Below, piece after piece: positions 32,121 through 44,159 of a stretch of DNA of 64,000 bases. Source of the DNA: Aldrovandia affinis (Eukaryota; Chordata; Actinopteri; Notacanthiformes; Halosauridae); NCBI GenBank assembly GCA_029706075.1, contig JAINUG010000174.1:1647501-1711500 (forward strand). The letters run 5' to 3'. The position numbers were made by a program, and so were the translations under genes. A model generated the notes under the pieces. The model ran no database searches and was not told the origin of the DNA. It worked only from the letters and a program-made list of their open reading frames with translations. The stretch's first letter is position 1. Each line of letters begins with the position of its first letter.

Positions 32121-35100
32121 TTTATATATGAGCTCAAAGGAGAGTGAATTGTAACCCCAGGAAAAAAATAATAAAGAATGTTCATGGATTTCTTTCCGGG
32201 CTCTTTTATGCGGGTGCCTGCAGTGTTCACAATTCTCTGATTGGTTAATTACCAATCTTACAACATGTTCCAGTGGGTCATTCCAAAAGAAGCACTGAGG
32301 GAGAGGGGAATCGGGTCGGACGGAACGCCTGTGCTTTGAGAGCCAGAATCCTCGCTGGTTTTCTAGCCTGGGTGCTGCTCTTTCAATAGGAAATGTGTTC
32401 GAAACCTGGACGACGCGTTCCGTCTGGGAAAGGGTGGGGGGGAGGTGTTGACAAAATGTGCGCCATTACGAATGAACTTCTTTAGATCAAGGCTACTCAA
32501 CTATGGTCCGCGTGTTCTCCAGCTCTCTTCAATCGCCAGACAAATTGTACTTAATGCAGGACCTTTAAACCCTCCTCCCCCACTGCACAGAGTGCTTAAG
32601 TGCACCTTAGAGAAAGGCAATGCTTTCTTTAAGCCACAAACATACTCCGAAGACTCATTTAATGTGTACATCGTCCTTGGTCTTTGTGTTGGCTTGTGTT
32701 ATTTTTTAAATCAGCAATGCTTAAAGTGTGTTTAAAATACATGCAAATGCATCGTCAAATGCAGACAATATATCAGTTGATTACCAGATTCCTGTAAAGC
32801 ATTTTTTTGTAAAGAGTTCCCATTTAAAGTACTAGAACATTTTGTAGGAAGAAGAAAATCACACAGAATAACATCAGTCAGAATGCGGAAAATCACTTCT
32901 CTCCCAAGTAGGCAGACTGCCGATTCGCCCTGAAAAATGAACTCAATTTCTCTTTGCAATCAGGCGCATTTGTGGGAGGCTTGTTGAAAGATGTAGCTGT
33001 CTCCCGTTGAGTTATCTCACCAGCTTGTCTGGGTTTCATCAATAAATACATTGAGTTTGGCCATTCACGGAGAAGGTAAACACCCCTCCCCAATTTACAG
33101 GTCACACACTATCGTGGCATTTACAGAAGCTGTTCATCAGAAAAAACACATTCTGTGCTCCTTGCTGGTTTGGCTGAGGAGTTCCGGCAGCTATCGAAGA
33201 GGTCGACTTAAACAGCTCCTGTGTTAAGGACTTTGAGTGATGACAATTTCAGTGGCAGGGACAGAATTTTAGCTGAAATGTTCCGTTTTCGTGAAAAGTA
33301 TATAGGCTCTGAAACTGTTGCCATTGTGAATCTGTGGGATGTACTGTATCTGTGTAGACACATTCCAGCCTGCCCAGCAACCAGCTCTTATGCTGTATCC
33401 TCTGAATGGTTCTGTCAGGTGTTCTTCACCAAGGTGTCAAAGCTGGCTTATTGAGCAAACGACTGACTGACAACATCCTGCTCTGAATCTCTCACACTGA
33501 ACCTCAATAAGGAGGCAAGACATACACAAGCCACACAGATCTTCAGCCAGCACCGCACCACAGGGCAATACCGATGGTAGAGTACCGTTAACGGTTAAAG
33601 ACTAGTACTAAATTATAAAATAGCTTATAGTTGCACCCTACTGTTATATTTGAAATCAATGTTTTGAATTTGTAAAAATTATTTACATAAATGCATAGTT
33701 TCAGCAGATGAGTTTCCTGTCATCCAGAATGATTGCGCTAGGATTAACACAAGACTAGAGCCAAAGGCAGACTTGAAGAGGAGTGTTCTATTCTCTCATT
33801 GAGACTCCCCAATTATTTATAGGCCGTTTCCCCTCGTCTCTACTAAGGAACGCAGTCTGCAGCCAGCGCGGTGGGCATTAGCAACGTGAGGCAGAAGACA
33901 GTGACAGCAGTCCGCACTTTAACCCGCTCTGTCAGAATACCAAGTGACAACGAAGGTCACATGACACTTCACCACACCGAGCAAACGCTCTGCTCTTCAC
34001 TGGCCCTCGTTTTCCCGGGGCCTGATAAGAAAACGGCTCAAGACATTCCCCCTGCATGAGGAAAAGAGCCTGTTTATTAATGTTCCAGGTCGTTTCAAAT
34101 AACAAAACGATAACAGGATATAAATGGTGCACTCTCACTCGCTTCAATTGGAACTCCTAAACCAAGCAATGACATTCAATCCAATAACAGTCACAGTATT
34201 TTAAGATATCATTGTGACTAATATATATATTTTTTTTGTACGTGCACATATGTATAGTCATGGGGACTAATATGGTTGAATTCACGGGCGGGAATCTTCT
34301 CAGCACTTCTTGACCCTCAAGTGTTCGCTTGAAAGAAGGTGAGCTCGTTCCTCCTCACTTAGAACTCACAGGCCTAAAAAGGTTGCAATTACAGGAGAGA
34401 ATCTTCCCGCGAAAGCCAGCTCTTCTTATCATCAAGCAGAATCAGGCACAACACATACCTTGTTGTTTTGTAACTCGGAGGTTCCAAGCTTGAAGGTGTA
34501 CATGAAGATGCTGGTGTTCAAAAAAAGTAATAAATGTAGCCTCCAGTTAGCTGTAAATAACCAGCAACAAATGTAATAATTTTCACAATAAAAAACCTTA
34601 CTCCAGATCCAGTGACTTTAATGAGAAACAACATCTACAATGTGGTGTTTAAAGGAATCTCCAACTTAAATCTCTACAATACTCTATACATCTACCTGAA
34701 CTACTTCCATTTCAATTTGACCATCACACATGCCTCGGTGTGTAGTGACAGGACTGCTGTGACAAGGGTCATGAGCGTTTCCCATCGGAACCAACACGCA
34801 CTGTTCTGTGATTGGCCCACACACATCACATCTAGGCCAAACGGATGAGTGTGCAAAATGCAGACAGGGGAGAAAGGGAGGAGAGGGGCAAGGACTGCGC
34901 AGCATTTGAGCGTTACTAATCCTGCTTTTGCAACACGCTGTGAGTTCAATGATCTGAGACTTCATGGACTCTGTGGTATTTGCGTGCAACCTTTCTGATC
35001 CTCCCTCTATTCAGTACGGAGCTGTGCGAGAGCGGCCTGACATTTGAACGCGTTTGCGGAGCTTCTCCCCCTGAAGGCTGCCGCCTGGGTGCCAGCCTTC

Positions 35101-35480
35101 CCCCCCCCCCTTCCCCTCCACTCTTCTCCAGAGCTGCAGAACCACGTCTAATTAACGCTGTGAGGAGATGCCTCTCGCACGGATAACAGGGCCCACCGCT
35201 GGATTAACTCGACAGACTTTGTACAGGTCTGATGAGCTCACCACAGTAAATCAGCCAGAGGAGTGCTGTAGAGTTAGTGTTATGCAGCAGCAAGCCCATT
35301 GTTGCCAAGATGGCAGCCTCTGGTTTATCCTACAATAACCCCTTGACACCCCACTCTTTTACCAGTGAGGGGAGAATGAGGCTCCACAAATCCCATTGTG
35401 GGTAGTGCTACCATGTGCACTTAGTCCTTGTTTGAATCCACCAAATTGTTTGCTGCCCATATAAAAAAAAAAAAAAGATC
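32121..35480. other. gene-poor sequence
   Basis: No supported gene. The part 35000-35220 is GC-richer, has a CGTCTAATTAACGCTG word and a C-tract at 35101-35110, and could be regulatory. An A-tract at 35463-35475 precedes the next SINE. Confidence 0.4.
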
Positions 35481-35483
35481 ATT

Positions 35484-35860
35484 GAGCGGCCTAACGCACC
35501 TGTATTTGGCTGGTCCTGTACGAGTGTGAGCTGCCTATCAGGGATGCGGTTCGAAAACCCGTCTCTGCCAGACCGGCCCTGGCTGTTAGCCCTGATCGTC
35601 CGCTCCTGAGGGAGGAGGGATGGTGATCGGCAAGAACTCGCTCTGAAGCACGTTAGGGTGTCTCCAGAAAGGGGGTCGGTGAGTTCCGATTCGAAGGAGG
35701 CGGATCATCGCCGGCCTCAGAGAGTAGCTTGCCCCATAGACAGGCGGGGGAAGAGTTTGTGGGGGAGGGTTAATCAAAATAAAGAGGGTATAATTGGCTT
35801 CCAAATTGGGGAGAAGAACTGGGAAAAATCTAACAAAACAAAAAATAACAAACGAAAAAA
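35484..35860 (+). repeat. composite SINE copy with tRNA-like head
   Basis: Head GAGCGGCCTAACGCACC and GCGGTTCGAAAACCCG. Then CAGACCGGCCCTGG, a body sharing GGAGGCGGATCA with the copy at 28.5 kb, and the tail GGTATAATTGGCTTCCAAAT. Same strand and family as the copies at 28.5 and 42.0 kb. Confidence 0.8.
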
Positions 35861-36604
35861 CCCAACAACAACCATTGGTTTAAAGCTCCACCCACTGTGG
35901 GGGTTTGTGAAGCCCATATATCCCATTGATAGCTTTAATTGTTAGCTTTACAAAGGCTAGTAGGTACAAAAGGAAGACTCTATCCTGTCCAGAGGGATGC
36001 AATCTTCCTTTCAATGTGCAAACGGTGGGAAACATACTATTTGTGTCCGTCGTACAGGGCATCGAGTGCAAAGGTATAGAACAGGCAGGAGAGCTGTGAA
36101 TATTTATTCCGAGTCTAAACAAATCTTGGAGCTGCAAAGAGGTTACCCGAAGCTTGCTTGCCTTTCTCAAAGGACTGCCAAGTGGAAGCTGACAGCGCAA
36201 ATCAGTGTGCACATTTTTTATGTTGCGTTTTATGAGCAAAGACAGAACCAAAATCTTATATTTGTGCTCCAAGGTAACTATCATTTTATTGGTTACATAG
36301 AACAGCAACAGTAACAGTAACAGCTACTGACAACTCAAAATACTGAAATCTGTGTGTACATTATAGTTCATGCAGTGTGCTGCGGATGCTACGGACTGAC
36401 TGAAATGTGCTGCAGTCAATTTGGAGTCAAATGAGTGAAAATTTGGTATTGAACATATACTAGATGAAGGAACTATTATGTAAAAACCATCAGCACAAAT
36501 GTGTTCATGATAGATACTACAATCAAGATAAAATCCAGTAAGATGGTATAGGCCAAGTTAACCCAAACACCATATTTTCATTTTTCTTCCCATCAACTCA
36601 CAAT
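35861..36604. other. unassigned sequence
   Basis: Two opposite, overlapping frames (35880-36308) without recognised domains. No gene is called. Confidence 0.4.
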
Positions 36605-36607
36605 ATA

Positions 36608-37133
36608 CAAGTTTTGGCCAAAAAAGTGGAAACACCAATATGATATGACTATGGTATCCTACTCTGTAGAGTTCTCGACGGACCATTCTCGATTAAACTG
36701 CCTGCTTACACCCTACATTGCCATTTGTAGTCAATTGATTTATTTGCCTGCCTGTTTAGCCTTGCACCTCACACTAATGCACAGACATCACAATCCAGGA
36801 GTATGCACTTCTGAGCACAGTTGCCCTTTGTTGATGACACCTTTCCCTCAGGGTTCCATACCGACATCACCTTAGACACTGTTCCAAGTTCAGCGGTCTT
36901 GACCACTGAAGCTCCTGCCAAACGTGCCCCAACAATCACCCCCCTCGTCTTCTAGCCATGCTAGCCATAATTACAGGCAATCAGGCCAGCCAAGCATTTT
37001 TGTACATGACACCGAGTATGCTGGGATGGTAATTAACTCAGTAAAAACACCTGTGTGGAAGCACCTGCTTTCAATACACATTGTGTCCCTCATGCACCCA
37101 AGTGTTTCCACCTTTTTGGCCACCCACTACCTG
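36608..37133. mobile_element. Tc1/mariner-type non-autonomous element
   Basis: Left end TTTTGGCCAAAAAAGTGGAA and the reversed right end GGTGGCCAAAAAGGTGGAAA form inverted repeats, continuing into AACAC. The ends sit next to TA dinucleotides (36606-36607, 37134-37135). No transposase motif is found inside. Confidence 0.65.
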
Positions 37134-37334
37134 TATAGTGTTAAAAAAACATGATATATGATATATGCTGTATATTATATATACCATCCAACCTTTCTAG
37201 GTCATATGAGCAAGTTCCCAATTTAAGAGGAAATGCATTATCGCCACTCTTCACACAGCGAAGAGAAAATAGATTTGAATGAGTGTTCGACTAGTGTCAT
37301 CTGTGCAGTAAGTCATTCATATTTAGTAAAATTG

Positions 37335-37432
37335 CATACATTTTGCAGTATATGTGGTCCCAATGGGAATCAAACCCACAACCTAAGCACTGTCAGAGCC
37401 ATGCTCTACCTACTGAGCCACACAGAACCACC
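37335..37432 (-). repeat. tRNA-headed SINE, head portion
   Basis: On the minus strand it reads GTGTGGCTCAGTAGGTAGAG (A-box) and GGTTGTGGGTTTGATTCCC (B-box), then GGGACCACATATACTGCAAA. This is the same family as the SINE at 46628-46803; the L2-like tail is missing. Confidence 0.75.
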
Positions 37433-38590
37433 ACAGTTTATCATCATTATTATTAGAATATAGATTATTGAAGAGCCACAATCTTATCTGACTCCACATC
37501 TAAGACCAGGCCACACCTTGTAGCCATCCCTTTTGTGGGACTGGGACTTAACCTGCCTCTTCAGATAAAGGTGAGCTCAGCCTCCTCATAGAGATTAAAG
37601 GGAGAAAAAAAAAGGCCTTGAGTTCACCGTAAGAGGGCAGGTCACGGACAGCTCTTCACAGTGGGGCCGATTCACCTCACGGAGGAGTTTAGTGGGATCT
37701 GAGGCAGATGCAGGTCCTATGGCTGGGGAGCTGCTCCTCTGGTAGTCACCCCTGCTGAACTTGAACACCCCGTTCTCTCGCCCCCACCCATCACTCTCAC
37801 CTCCTCTCAGATTTTTCGGGAAGATAACAAGATAACAAGGCAGAGAAATGACATTTTCCCTCAAGACGTCCTCAGTGGAGCGGTAAGTGGCACACTTGAA
37901 GGCATGCTGTAGAAGGAGCGAAGGCATAATATGAAACTTTGTCAGGTCCACTGACCCATGCAGACAGGTGGGGCCTGATTTCAGCAATAAATGGAGGAGC
38001 GAAGAGATCAAACAACGTCACACTTTCTGTATCCCCAAAAAGCTCATTTAAGAGTAACCATGTCCTGTAAAGCTTTTGCTATGCTATAAAAGCCATCGCA
38101 CTCCAGAAGGCCTTTACAATCTCTTACAGTGATCTGACTCATTGACATAGAATACATAATAAACCTATGGACTTTGGACATATCCTAATATTAGACTTAA
38201 ATCATTATAATTACATCAGGTTATTATGAACTGAGTAGGAGCAAAAGCAAAAACAAAATGCCAGATTTCCAGTGGACACCACTGGTCATCAAGTTATACC
38301 TAAAAGGTCAAAAACTAAAAATATACAGGTAACTACAAAATAAAGGCAGCACTTGACTAAATGAGGGATCCTTTGAACAGGTGCAGTACTGTATGTTGGT
38401 GGTTGCCACAGCTGGGGGGTGGTCTTTATTGTGGCAGTTACCAGTATACTGTATTTATAGGCTAGTGCTCATCTGGCATGAAAGTCACCCTCCTCCTCTT
38501 GCTCAAGGCCTGCATCAGCTGCTCTAACTAGGTCTCCATGATCCATTTCTAAAACTCAAACATGACAAAAATGAAAATTACAACTTGCTC
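37433..38590. other. unassigned sequence
   Basis: A 138-codon minus frame (37595-38011) has no recognised domain and no splice context. No gene is called. Confidence 0.4.
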
Positions 38591-38617
38591 CAACAAATAA
38601 AAAGGGAGTAATCATTC

Positions 38618-38690
38618 AGCACTCTGAGATACTTGTTGGAAAAGCGCTTTATAAATAATATGTATTATTATTATTATTACTAATAAGAAG
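38618..38690 (+). repeat. LINE 3' tail with (TTA)n
   Basis: GCACTCTGAGATACTTGTTG, then AAAGCGCTTTATAAATAATA and ATTATTATTATT. This is the 3' end pattern of L2/Rex-like LINEs in fish. Only the tail is present. Confidence 0.6.
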
Positions 38691-39883
38691 GAATAGCCTC
38701 GTTTATATAACAACCATATAATCTGCTTGGTTAAGGGGTTGAGATACATTTTATTACTCAAAGACATGTCATAACATTTGAGAAAGCATATACATCATTT
38801 CATATCTGATAACACATAGCTAACTCAAATATTATGGTAATGTATATGACTACTGTAGTCCCAAACTTGAACTAGCTAGCTGGACCAATGTGCCATTTAG
38901 CAACCAAAAACCAACAGCCTGAGTTTTCAAAAGACGTTTTGCTAGCCATAGTATCAGATGGTTGCTTCATTCATCTCATACAATTAGAAGGCTTACAATT
39001 TCTGGAAAACATAATATATAAACAGACACCTAAATGGAGCTAGCAATCAAAGTTGTTTTTCCTGTAGCTGCTACAGCTACAGATAGCCTATCTATCTAAC
39101 CAGCTAATCGAAATAACTTGCTGTTTAGTTCGTTTTACCTCTGATACAGAATAACAAATATTCTTATCAGTTATCAAATATGATACTAGATAATATAATG
39201 AAATTAAATAAAAAATGCCTTGCAGCACCTTTTGGGGGGCCATTTTTTTGGAGTGCAATCATGAATGCAACTGTTTGCTAGCAAGTCAACGTTAACTCGA
39301 CATTGAGCTAGTTATCCAACATTATCTGAAGAAATTGCTGTACATTTGATTCACTACACAGATGTATTCATATTCTTGTGAAATATGTCGATGTCATGAA
39401 TAAAGTTAAAGAACATTAATATAATTTTCACCTCCGACACAGATGGGAAAAGCTATGTCTGGCTTTGCCTTCAAATCTCATTGTCTAACGTTACTCAGCT
39501 TGCTCGACAGACGTCAAAATGTCACCTCACGGATGTCTTATCAAAACAATAAAACTACCCTAAAAGTAAATAATATATTACTAGCATTAAGAAAGTATCG
39601 TATACAGTTCCTTACCTCAAAATGTCTGTCCGAAGCTGTCAGAAACCTGATGGATGGCAAGGAGCACAGCAGCCTTCCTCTGGCTCGAGCTTCAAATCAC
39701 CTTTATCAAGCTGGAGTTTTTATTTTTGAGAAAGTAGCTAGTTCTCGCCATCTAGTCATAAACCAATCATATAAAAACACACATTCTAACCTATCAAAAG
39801 AGTGGTTTCAGTAACAAAATGGTGAATGTATTAAAGAGATATTGACTTTCCAAAACATCGGAAACATGTTTCTGATATTAGAA
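38691..39883. other. unassigned AT-rich sequence
   Basis: A 123-codon plus frame (39443-39814) shows no domain. No gene is supported. Confidence 0.4.
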
Positions 39884-41031
39884 CAGTTAAAGTCTACACC
39901 TCGTCTCAAAAATGTAATCTTTTGTTGCCTTACAGCCTGAAATTAAAACATGAAATCAGACTTTTCCCATCTTTATTTACGTATTTTGCACTACAACCTC
40001 CAAGTGAAAAAAAATTAAAAAGTTTCTGAACATCTAATTGGCTTCTACCTGTGTTCAATTGTAATGATTCTGATTACTTCAGAATAAAATCAGCTGTTCC
40101 TAGAGGATTCCACTGCTGGGTAGTGCATTTCAGAGTATAGAATCCACAATGAGCAACAATGAGCTTTCAAAAGGCCTCTGGAATAAAGTTTTGGAAAGGC
40201 AACATATCAGGAAATAGGTATAGAAAGATTTCAAAGACCTTAAATATCCCTTGGAGCATGGTTAAGACCATAATTAAGAAGTGGAAAGTACATGGCACCA
40301 CCAGGATCTTGCCTAGATCAGGTCGTCCATCCAAACTGGATGGCCGAGTAAGAAGAAGACTGATCAAATAGGCCACCAAGAGGCCAATAGTAACTATGAA
40401 AGAGCTACAGGACTTTATGGCAAAGAGTGGTCAATGTGTGCATGTGTCAACAATACAGGAAGCTTTCCCCAATTCTGGTCTGTATGGTAGGGTGGCAAGA
40501 GGCAGCCCCTACTCAAACAAGTCCACATTCAGTCCCGTTTGAGGTATGCAAAAAAACACTCAGAAGATTCTGAAGCTAAACTAAAACAAAAAAAAGTGTT
40601 GTGGTCAGATGAAACCAAGATAAAAATGTCTGGCCTAAATGCAAAACGTTATGTTTGGCGAAATCCCAATACAGCACATCACCCAAAGAACACCATCCCT
40701 ACTGTAAAACATGGTGGTGACAGCATTCTGTTATGGGGGTGTTTCTCATCAAAAATACAATGTTTGGACATATCCAAACAGACTCATTGCTGTAATTCAA
40801 GCAAAGGGTGCATCTACCAAGTATTAACTCAGTTAGTAGACTTGTCAATCCAAGTTATTAAATTTCTTTATTTTTAATTAATGTTGAGAATTTTTTTCAC
40901 TCAGAAGTTGTAGGGTAAAATGTGTAAATAAAGGTGGAAAAAGTCAGATTTAATATGTTTTAATTTAAATTGTAAGACAACAAAAGGTGAAATTTTTGAG
41001 ACTAGGTGCAGACATTATTAAAGGGCCACTG
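39884..41031 (+). mobile_element. Tc1-like transposon copy A (3' half of transposase deleted)
   Basis: The terminal repeats share CTCAAAAATGTAATCTTTTG / CTTACAGCCTGAAATTAAAA with copy B, and the right end is the same text reversed, ending CACTG before TA. The N-terminal helix-turn-helix half of a Tc1 transposase reads MSFQKASGIKFWKG, then TLNIPWSMVKTIIKKWK and RSGRPSKLDGRVRRRL (40159-40371). Then comes the first catalytic part [13 protein letters not shown] and [12 protein letters not shown]. Near 40758 it jumps to sequence matching the very end of the transposase (ACATATCC), so the remaining catalytic part is lost. A stop also splits the two frames. It is inactive. Confidence 0.85.
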
Positions 41032-41037
41032 TATATA

Positions 41038-41532
41038 CAGTGGGGTCCAAAAGTCTGAGTCCACTACTAAGATCTGTTTGTTTTCATCATTCATCAAAAA
41101 CAAAGTTTTTACTCAGGAGAACAATTTGACCTCTAACTACTTCACTAAGCTCTGCTGATGCAATTACAAACATCTGCAAAAACCTTTACAAGTGTAAAGG
41201 TGTAAAGTGTAAAGTGTCCTTTTTCAAGATTTAAGCACCTGCAGTAGCAACGAGAACACAGAGGACCATATTAGTTACGTCAATATCCAGTATTAATTGT
41301 TACAAGACCAAAACAATTCACACTGTGTATTAGGAGTGTCCATGTATTAAAATGAAATGAAAGGCAATGGTGTGCAAAAAAATATTTATAGATATTTCAA
41401 TTTCATACCATACTCATACTCAAACAAACATTTTTTTAATTTGTATCAGTGTTTTATAACATTCTTGAATAACAAATACCACATGAGTAATTTTTTTGTT
41501 GTTATTTTTCGATGAACGATGAAAACCCCACT
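41038..41532. mobile_element. Tc1/mariner-type MITE abutting copy A
   Basis: Left end CAGTGGGGTCCAAAAGTCTG; the right end reversed starts AGTGGGGTTTTCATCG. Both are next to TA. It starts six bases after Tc1 copy A ends, so the two share a TATATA junction. No coding sequence. The right arm is diverged. Confidence 0.55.
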
Positions 41533-41905
41533 ATAGATGTGTGTGTATATATATTTATATATAACAACAGAGGGGAGAGATCAATGATTAAGGAAAAAAC
41601 ATTTCCTCAGGTCATGGGGGCTGGCTTAATTCCTTGAAATAATGATAATTCAATAGCGCACATTAAATATGCAATACATCCAAGTTCTGTGCTCAGTTCT
41701 AAGTCCTAAATATATCTATTCTCTTCTGCTCACAGAAACATTAAACATGCAAACAGAAAATAATGACCATAAATATGCCTTGTTTTTGGCTAGTTTAATT
41801 TGGGAAATGAAACTATGCTGAATTATGTTTCAGACATATTGGGTACATGCTTGAACTTTCGTTGGCATCCCTGCAATTCATAGGGATAATATTTGACTGG
41901 CTTGC

Positions 41906-41965
41906 CACATTTTACATTTTTAGCATTTAGCAGATGTTCTTATCCACAGCAACTGCACCAACCAC
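41906..41965 (-). repeat. L2-type SINE tail fragment
   Basis: TTTAGCATTTAGCAGATGTT and CTTATCCACAGCAACTG are the reverse of the tail used by the SINEs at 13.8 and 46.6 kb. Only the tail remains. Confidence 0.6.
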
Positions 41966-41997
41966 TGCAGTGACATCTGTCTACAGACTTGGTTTTA

Positions 41998-42372
41998 GGG
42001 GCCTCTGATAGCGTAGTGGTCTAATGCACCCATATTGGCTGGTCTTTTACGAGTGTGAGCTGCCTATCACGGTCGCGGTTCAAAACCCGACTGTACCAGA
42101 CCGGCCCTGGTGGGGAGTCCCAATTGGGGGCGACGTTTGGCTGTCCGCCCCAGAGGGAGGGTGAGCCGGCATTGACTTGCTGAGAAATGCGTAAGGGTTG
42201 GCTCCAGAACGTGGGTGGGCGAATTCCATCTCGAAGAAAGTGGAGTTCGCTGCCCTTGGAGAATCAGCTTGCCTCGGAGAGGCATGTGGGGAGAGCAAAT
42301 CGAAATAAAAACGGAGGGTATAATTGGCCACTAAATTGGAAGAAAAATGGGAGAAAATCAGAATCCTTGAAT
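41998..42372 (+). repeat. composite SINE copy with tRNA-like head
   Basis: TAGCGTAGTGGTCTAATGCA (A-box region) and GCGGTTCAAAACCCGAC (B-box). Then CAGACCGGCCCTGG, TTGGCTGTCCGCCCCAG, GTGAGCCGGCATTGAC, and a tail GGTATAATTGGCCACTAAAT with A-rich end. This is the clearest full-length copy of this family in the window, about 375 bp. Confidence 0.85.
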
Positions 42373-44118
42373 CCTTGAAAATATGTTGATTGATGATCCA
42401 TCACTGAAGCTGATCCTGGAGAGTGTGGGTCAGACTCAATGATATGATTCAATAATTCAGTAATAAAACACGTTCTTTACGCCGGGGTTTACTCCGGGCA
42501 GATCGTATCGGTGTCAGCGAGGTCAGCGCTGTGACATTCGAGGACATCAGGAGCGGAGAATGCTCACGCCTCAAGCTCTGCTCAGATTTATTAAGCCCAA
42601 AGTCACGGCAGGGTCAGTGCTTTAAGATCTGAGGCGCTGTCCTCCCACTGTCCTCCCCCCCACCCCACTGTCCTCCACACCGGTGCCTTCAAGAAGAAAC
42701 CAACTGTTTTTTTCCATAAAGCTGGGTTTGGGTCACTAGCATAAAGAGCCAGGACATTTCAGAGCCAAGGAACAGTGCGAGAAAGGGTTCCAGAGCCATG
42801 GGCGTAAAAGTTCATCACTGACTGCAAGGTTTACCTTCCATGAAAACTGCACCATAATGATGCCAGGCATTTTTCATATTCAGGGGAGTTAATTCCAATA
42901 ACCTTTTCCCTATTGCACCTCCTGTGTGGACTTTATCCTAGGATAGCTAGAGGCAGAAGTGAAACAGACACATTTGGTAAATCACCTTTTGCACTGTGAG
43001 ACATGGCTATTGTCTCACTGCATGAATCCTTAATTAATGAAGGCCACTCCCATATTCCCGTAATTGAACAGATTGTTGCAGAAACAAAATAATCAACCTG
43101 ACAAAATCTACTTAAAACTGAATTATTGTAGGCTACAGCAATTTCTGAGCTGAACTGCTTGATTTTGATTAAGGTGGATGTAATAGATTTAGACACGGCA
43201 TTGGTCGACTGAAATACAAACAGCTGTGAAAAGTGCCCGATTGTTTCGTTACAAAGACAGTAATATTGCAAACGTAAACCCTCCAAACGTAAACCCACAC
43301 GAAAATATTAAACAGGATTTCATTTAGGGATGCATTTGGAATTCGATTGTCTTCTGGCAGCCAGCATCTATTGACAACAAGTCAAGGTAGTTAAACGTTC
43401 TTGTTCTCACCAAACATAATTTTAAAAACTGTATTTGATTTTGGAAAAAAAATACGTCAAACAGTTAAAGACGAAATATTGATTGAGGCTGAAGTTACCT
43501 TGGATAAAGGCTACTGAACTCATTAATAATTTTGTTGGTGAAATCTGAGGGCGAGTGCATAGAGTTATATAAAATATAAAATTGATCGATGAAGTACAAC
43601 AACAGGATTCAAACTGGGCTTTAAAAACACTGCTAACCGGCTTCGCCTTTGTCCGGCGGCTTACGAATCAGTGACAGCACACGTGGTTATAATGTCAGTC
43701 TCCAGTGATGGGTTCGACTGGAACAGCGGGAAATCAAACAAGCTCATCGACAGTATCCGTGCGTATGCATTGTCCGAGCCGCAGTAGGGATTCTCAAACC
43801 CTGGGAGGGAGCGAGACAAATTGGAAGAACATCCTCCACCATCAGAGACAACCTCCTGCTTTCCCCGAGACAGACGTGCAAACAGAGTGCCCCAAATGAA
43901 TTTCAATAAATCCTTCGACACTTTAGAGGGGAAAATAAAGAACTCGGTTTCACGCGCCCCATGCACTGCAAGCTCGTTTGTCTGAGTCACAATTTCATTC
44001 AGTATCAAAATAATCTCCTCGGGTTGGTCTGCTCACATTTTAATCTTCATAAATGAATGCTTGATGATAGAATAGAAACAATGTTCCTCCTGTATGCGGT
44101 GAGGTAACATTCAAATTG

Positions 44119-44159
<41 letters not shown>

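Noticed and set aside
37595-38011. 138-codon minus frame
   Set aside because: No domain recognised and no flanking gene structure.
39443-39814. 123-codon plus frame before Tc1 copy A
   Set aside because: No motif and no link to the transposon beyond nearness.
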